A DNA stretch of 6,230 bases from an uncultured Eubacterium sp. GTDB lineage: Bacteria > Bacillota_A > Clostridia > Lachnospirales > Lachnospiraceae. Below are positions 5,959-6,230 of the stretch, one piece after another. The notes under the pieces are model-generated. The model did not search any database, had not been told where the DNA came from, and saw only the letters and a program-made list of their open reading frames with translations. Position numbers and translations under genes: made by a program. The DNA lies in contig CAOXUF010000027.1 of NCBI GenBank assembly GCA_948560485.1, positions 8,159 to 14,388 of the forward strand. Direction: 5' to 3'. Position 1 is the first letter of the stretch. Every line of letters starts with the position of its first letter.

Positions 5959-6101
5959 GTAACTATTCAGCCAGTAGCTCGAAAATCCTTTGGATTTCCT
6001 TCGCTATGGTTGTTCACCATATGATACAGAATAAATATTTCAAATTTTCTGCAAGCAGTTATTTGTTATATTTATTCTATATCGCATGGCTGAATAGTAA
6101 C
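5959..6101. repeat. 143-bp structured inverted-repeat element, MITE-like
   Basis: The ends GTAACTATTCAGCCA (5959-5973) and TGGCTGAATAGTAAC (6087-6101) are inverted repeats matching at 14 of 15 positions. Inside are three further dyads. The first is 5975-6006 (CGAA/TTCG and AATCC/GGATT around a TTT loop). The second is TATGGT/ACCATA (6005-6010/6016-6021). The third is a long arm pair at 6023-6044/6062-6083 matching at 19 of 22 positions, with CTGC-AA-GCAG at its tip. There is no coding capacity. The layout fits either a non-autonomous transposon (MITE), with AAA flanking both ends (5956-5958, 6102-6104) as a weak target duplication, or a structured RNA with a closing stem and three branches. 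It begins one base after the GH16 stop codon and could end that transcript, though no immediate U-tract follows. Confidence 0.7.
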
Positions 6102-6117
6102 AAATTTATTTTATTAC

Positions 6118-6146
6118 TTGACAAATACCAGATGTTGGTTTAAAAT
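6118..6146 (+). promoter_or_regulatory. Strong SigA promoter of tRNA-Phe
   Basis: TTGACA (6118-6123), an exact 17-bp spacer and TAAAAT (6141-6146, 5 of 6) form a near-consensus promoter about 33 nt before the tRNA. The expected start near 6153 leaves a 5' leader of about 27 nt for RNase P to remove. Its position just right of the inverted-repeat element means the tRNA does not depend on GH16 transcription. Confidence 0.85.
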
Positions 6147-6179
6147 CATCAATGCGGTAGATGATACGAGGTATCGCAA

Positions 6180-6230
<51 letters not shown>

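Noticed and set aside
5981..5988. Octamer GAAAATCC shared by the inverted-repeat element and the tRNA-Phe anticodon arm (6213-6220)
   Set aside because: Eight A/T-rich bases recurring within 240 bp is within chance, and there is no extended similarity to suggest a tRNA-derived element.

Overview
The window looks like chromosomal DNA from an AT-rich, low-GC Firmicute, most likely a gut-type Clostridia/Lachnospiraceae relative. The reasons are strong GGAGG-type ribosome binding sites on nearly every gene, A/T-rich codon use, and protein types common in that group (VanW/YoaR-like wall protein, DUF4080-type B12-binding radical SAM protein, AIR-synthase-like protein). This placement is inference from sequence character, not from a search. 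The first 25 bases are not biological: they match the end of the Illumina TruSeq read-1 adapter, so base 26 is probably the real start of an assembled contig.

Layout. Bases 26-4943 are all on the minus strand and read right to left as two consecutive transcription units. The first unit has a good promoter (-35 at 4994-4999, -10 at 4971-4976) and carries a radical SAM protein (4943-3225), then 28 nt later a DEDDh 3'-5' exonuclease (3196-2483). The second unit has a putative extended -10 promoter lying in a perfect 19-bp palindrome (2445-2463). It carries an overlooked 33-residue single-span membrane peptide (2401-2300), an exported VanW-family protein (2237-801), and a PurM/HypE-fold AIR-synthase-like protein (784-26, cut by the contig end). 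Only 16 nt separate the VanW stop codon from the next start codon, so those two are almost certainly co-transcribed.

On the plus strand, divergent from the radical SAM gene, is a single GH16 beta-glucanase-type gene (5112-5957). It has an intact catalytic motif but no signal peptide. One base after its stop codon begins a 143-bp non-coding element (5959-6101) bounded by near-perfect 15-bp inverted repeats and folded internally into three hairpins, which looks like a MITE-like or structured-RNA element. A textbook promoter (6118-6146) then drives a tRNA-Phe(GAA) gene that runs off the right edge (6180-6230).

Functionally the window is mostly a housekeeping/envelope neighbourhood. I see no phage, defence or secondary-metabolite system. 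The parts most worth a second look are the structured inverted-repeat element, the tiny membrane peptide heading the VanW operon, the palindrome over its promoter, and the AIR-synthase-like protein whose usual acidic metal/nucleotide-binding motifs are replaced.
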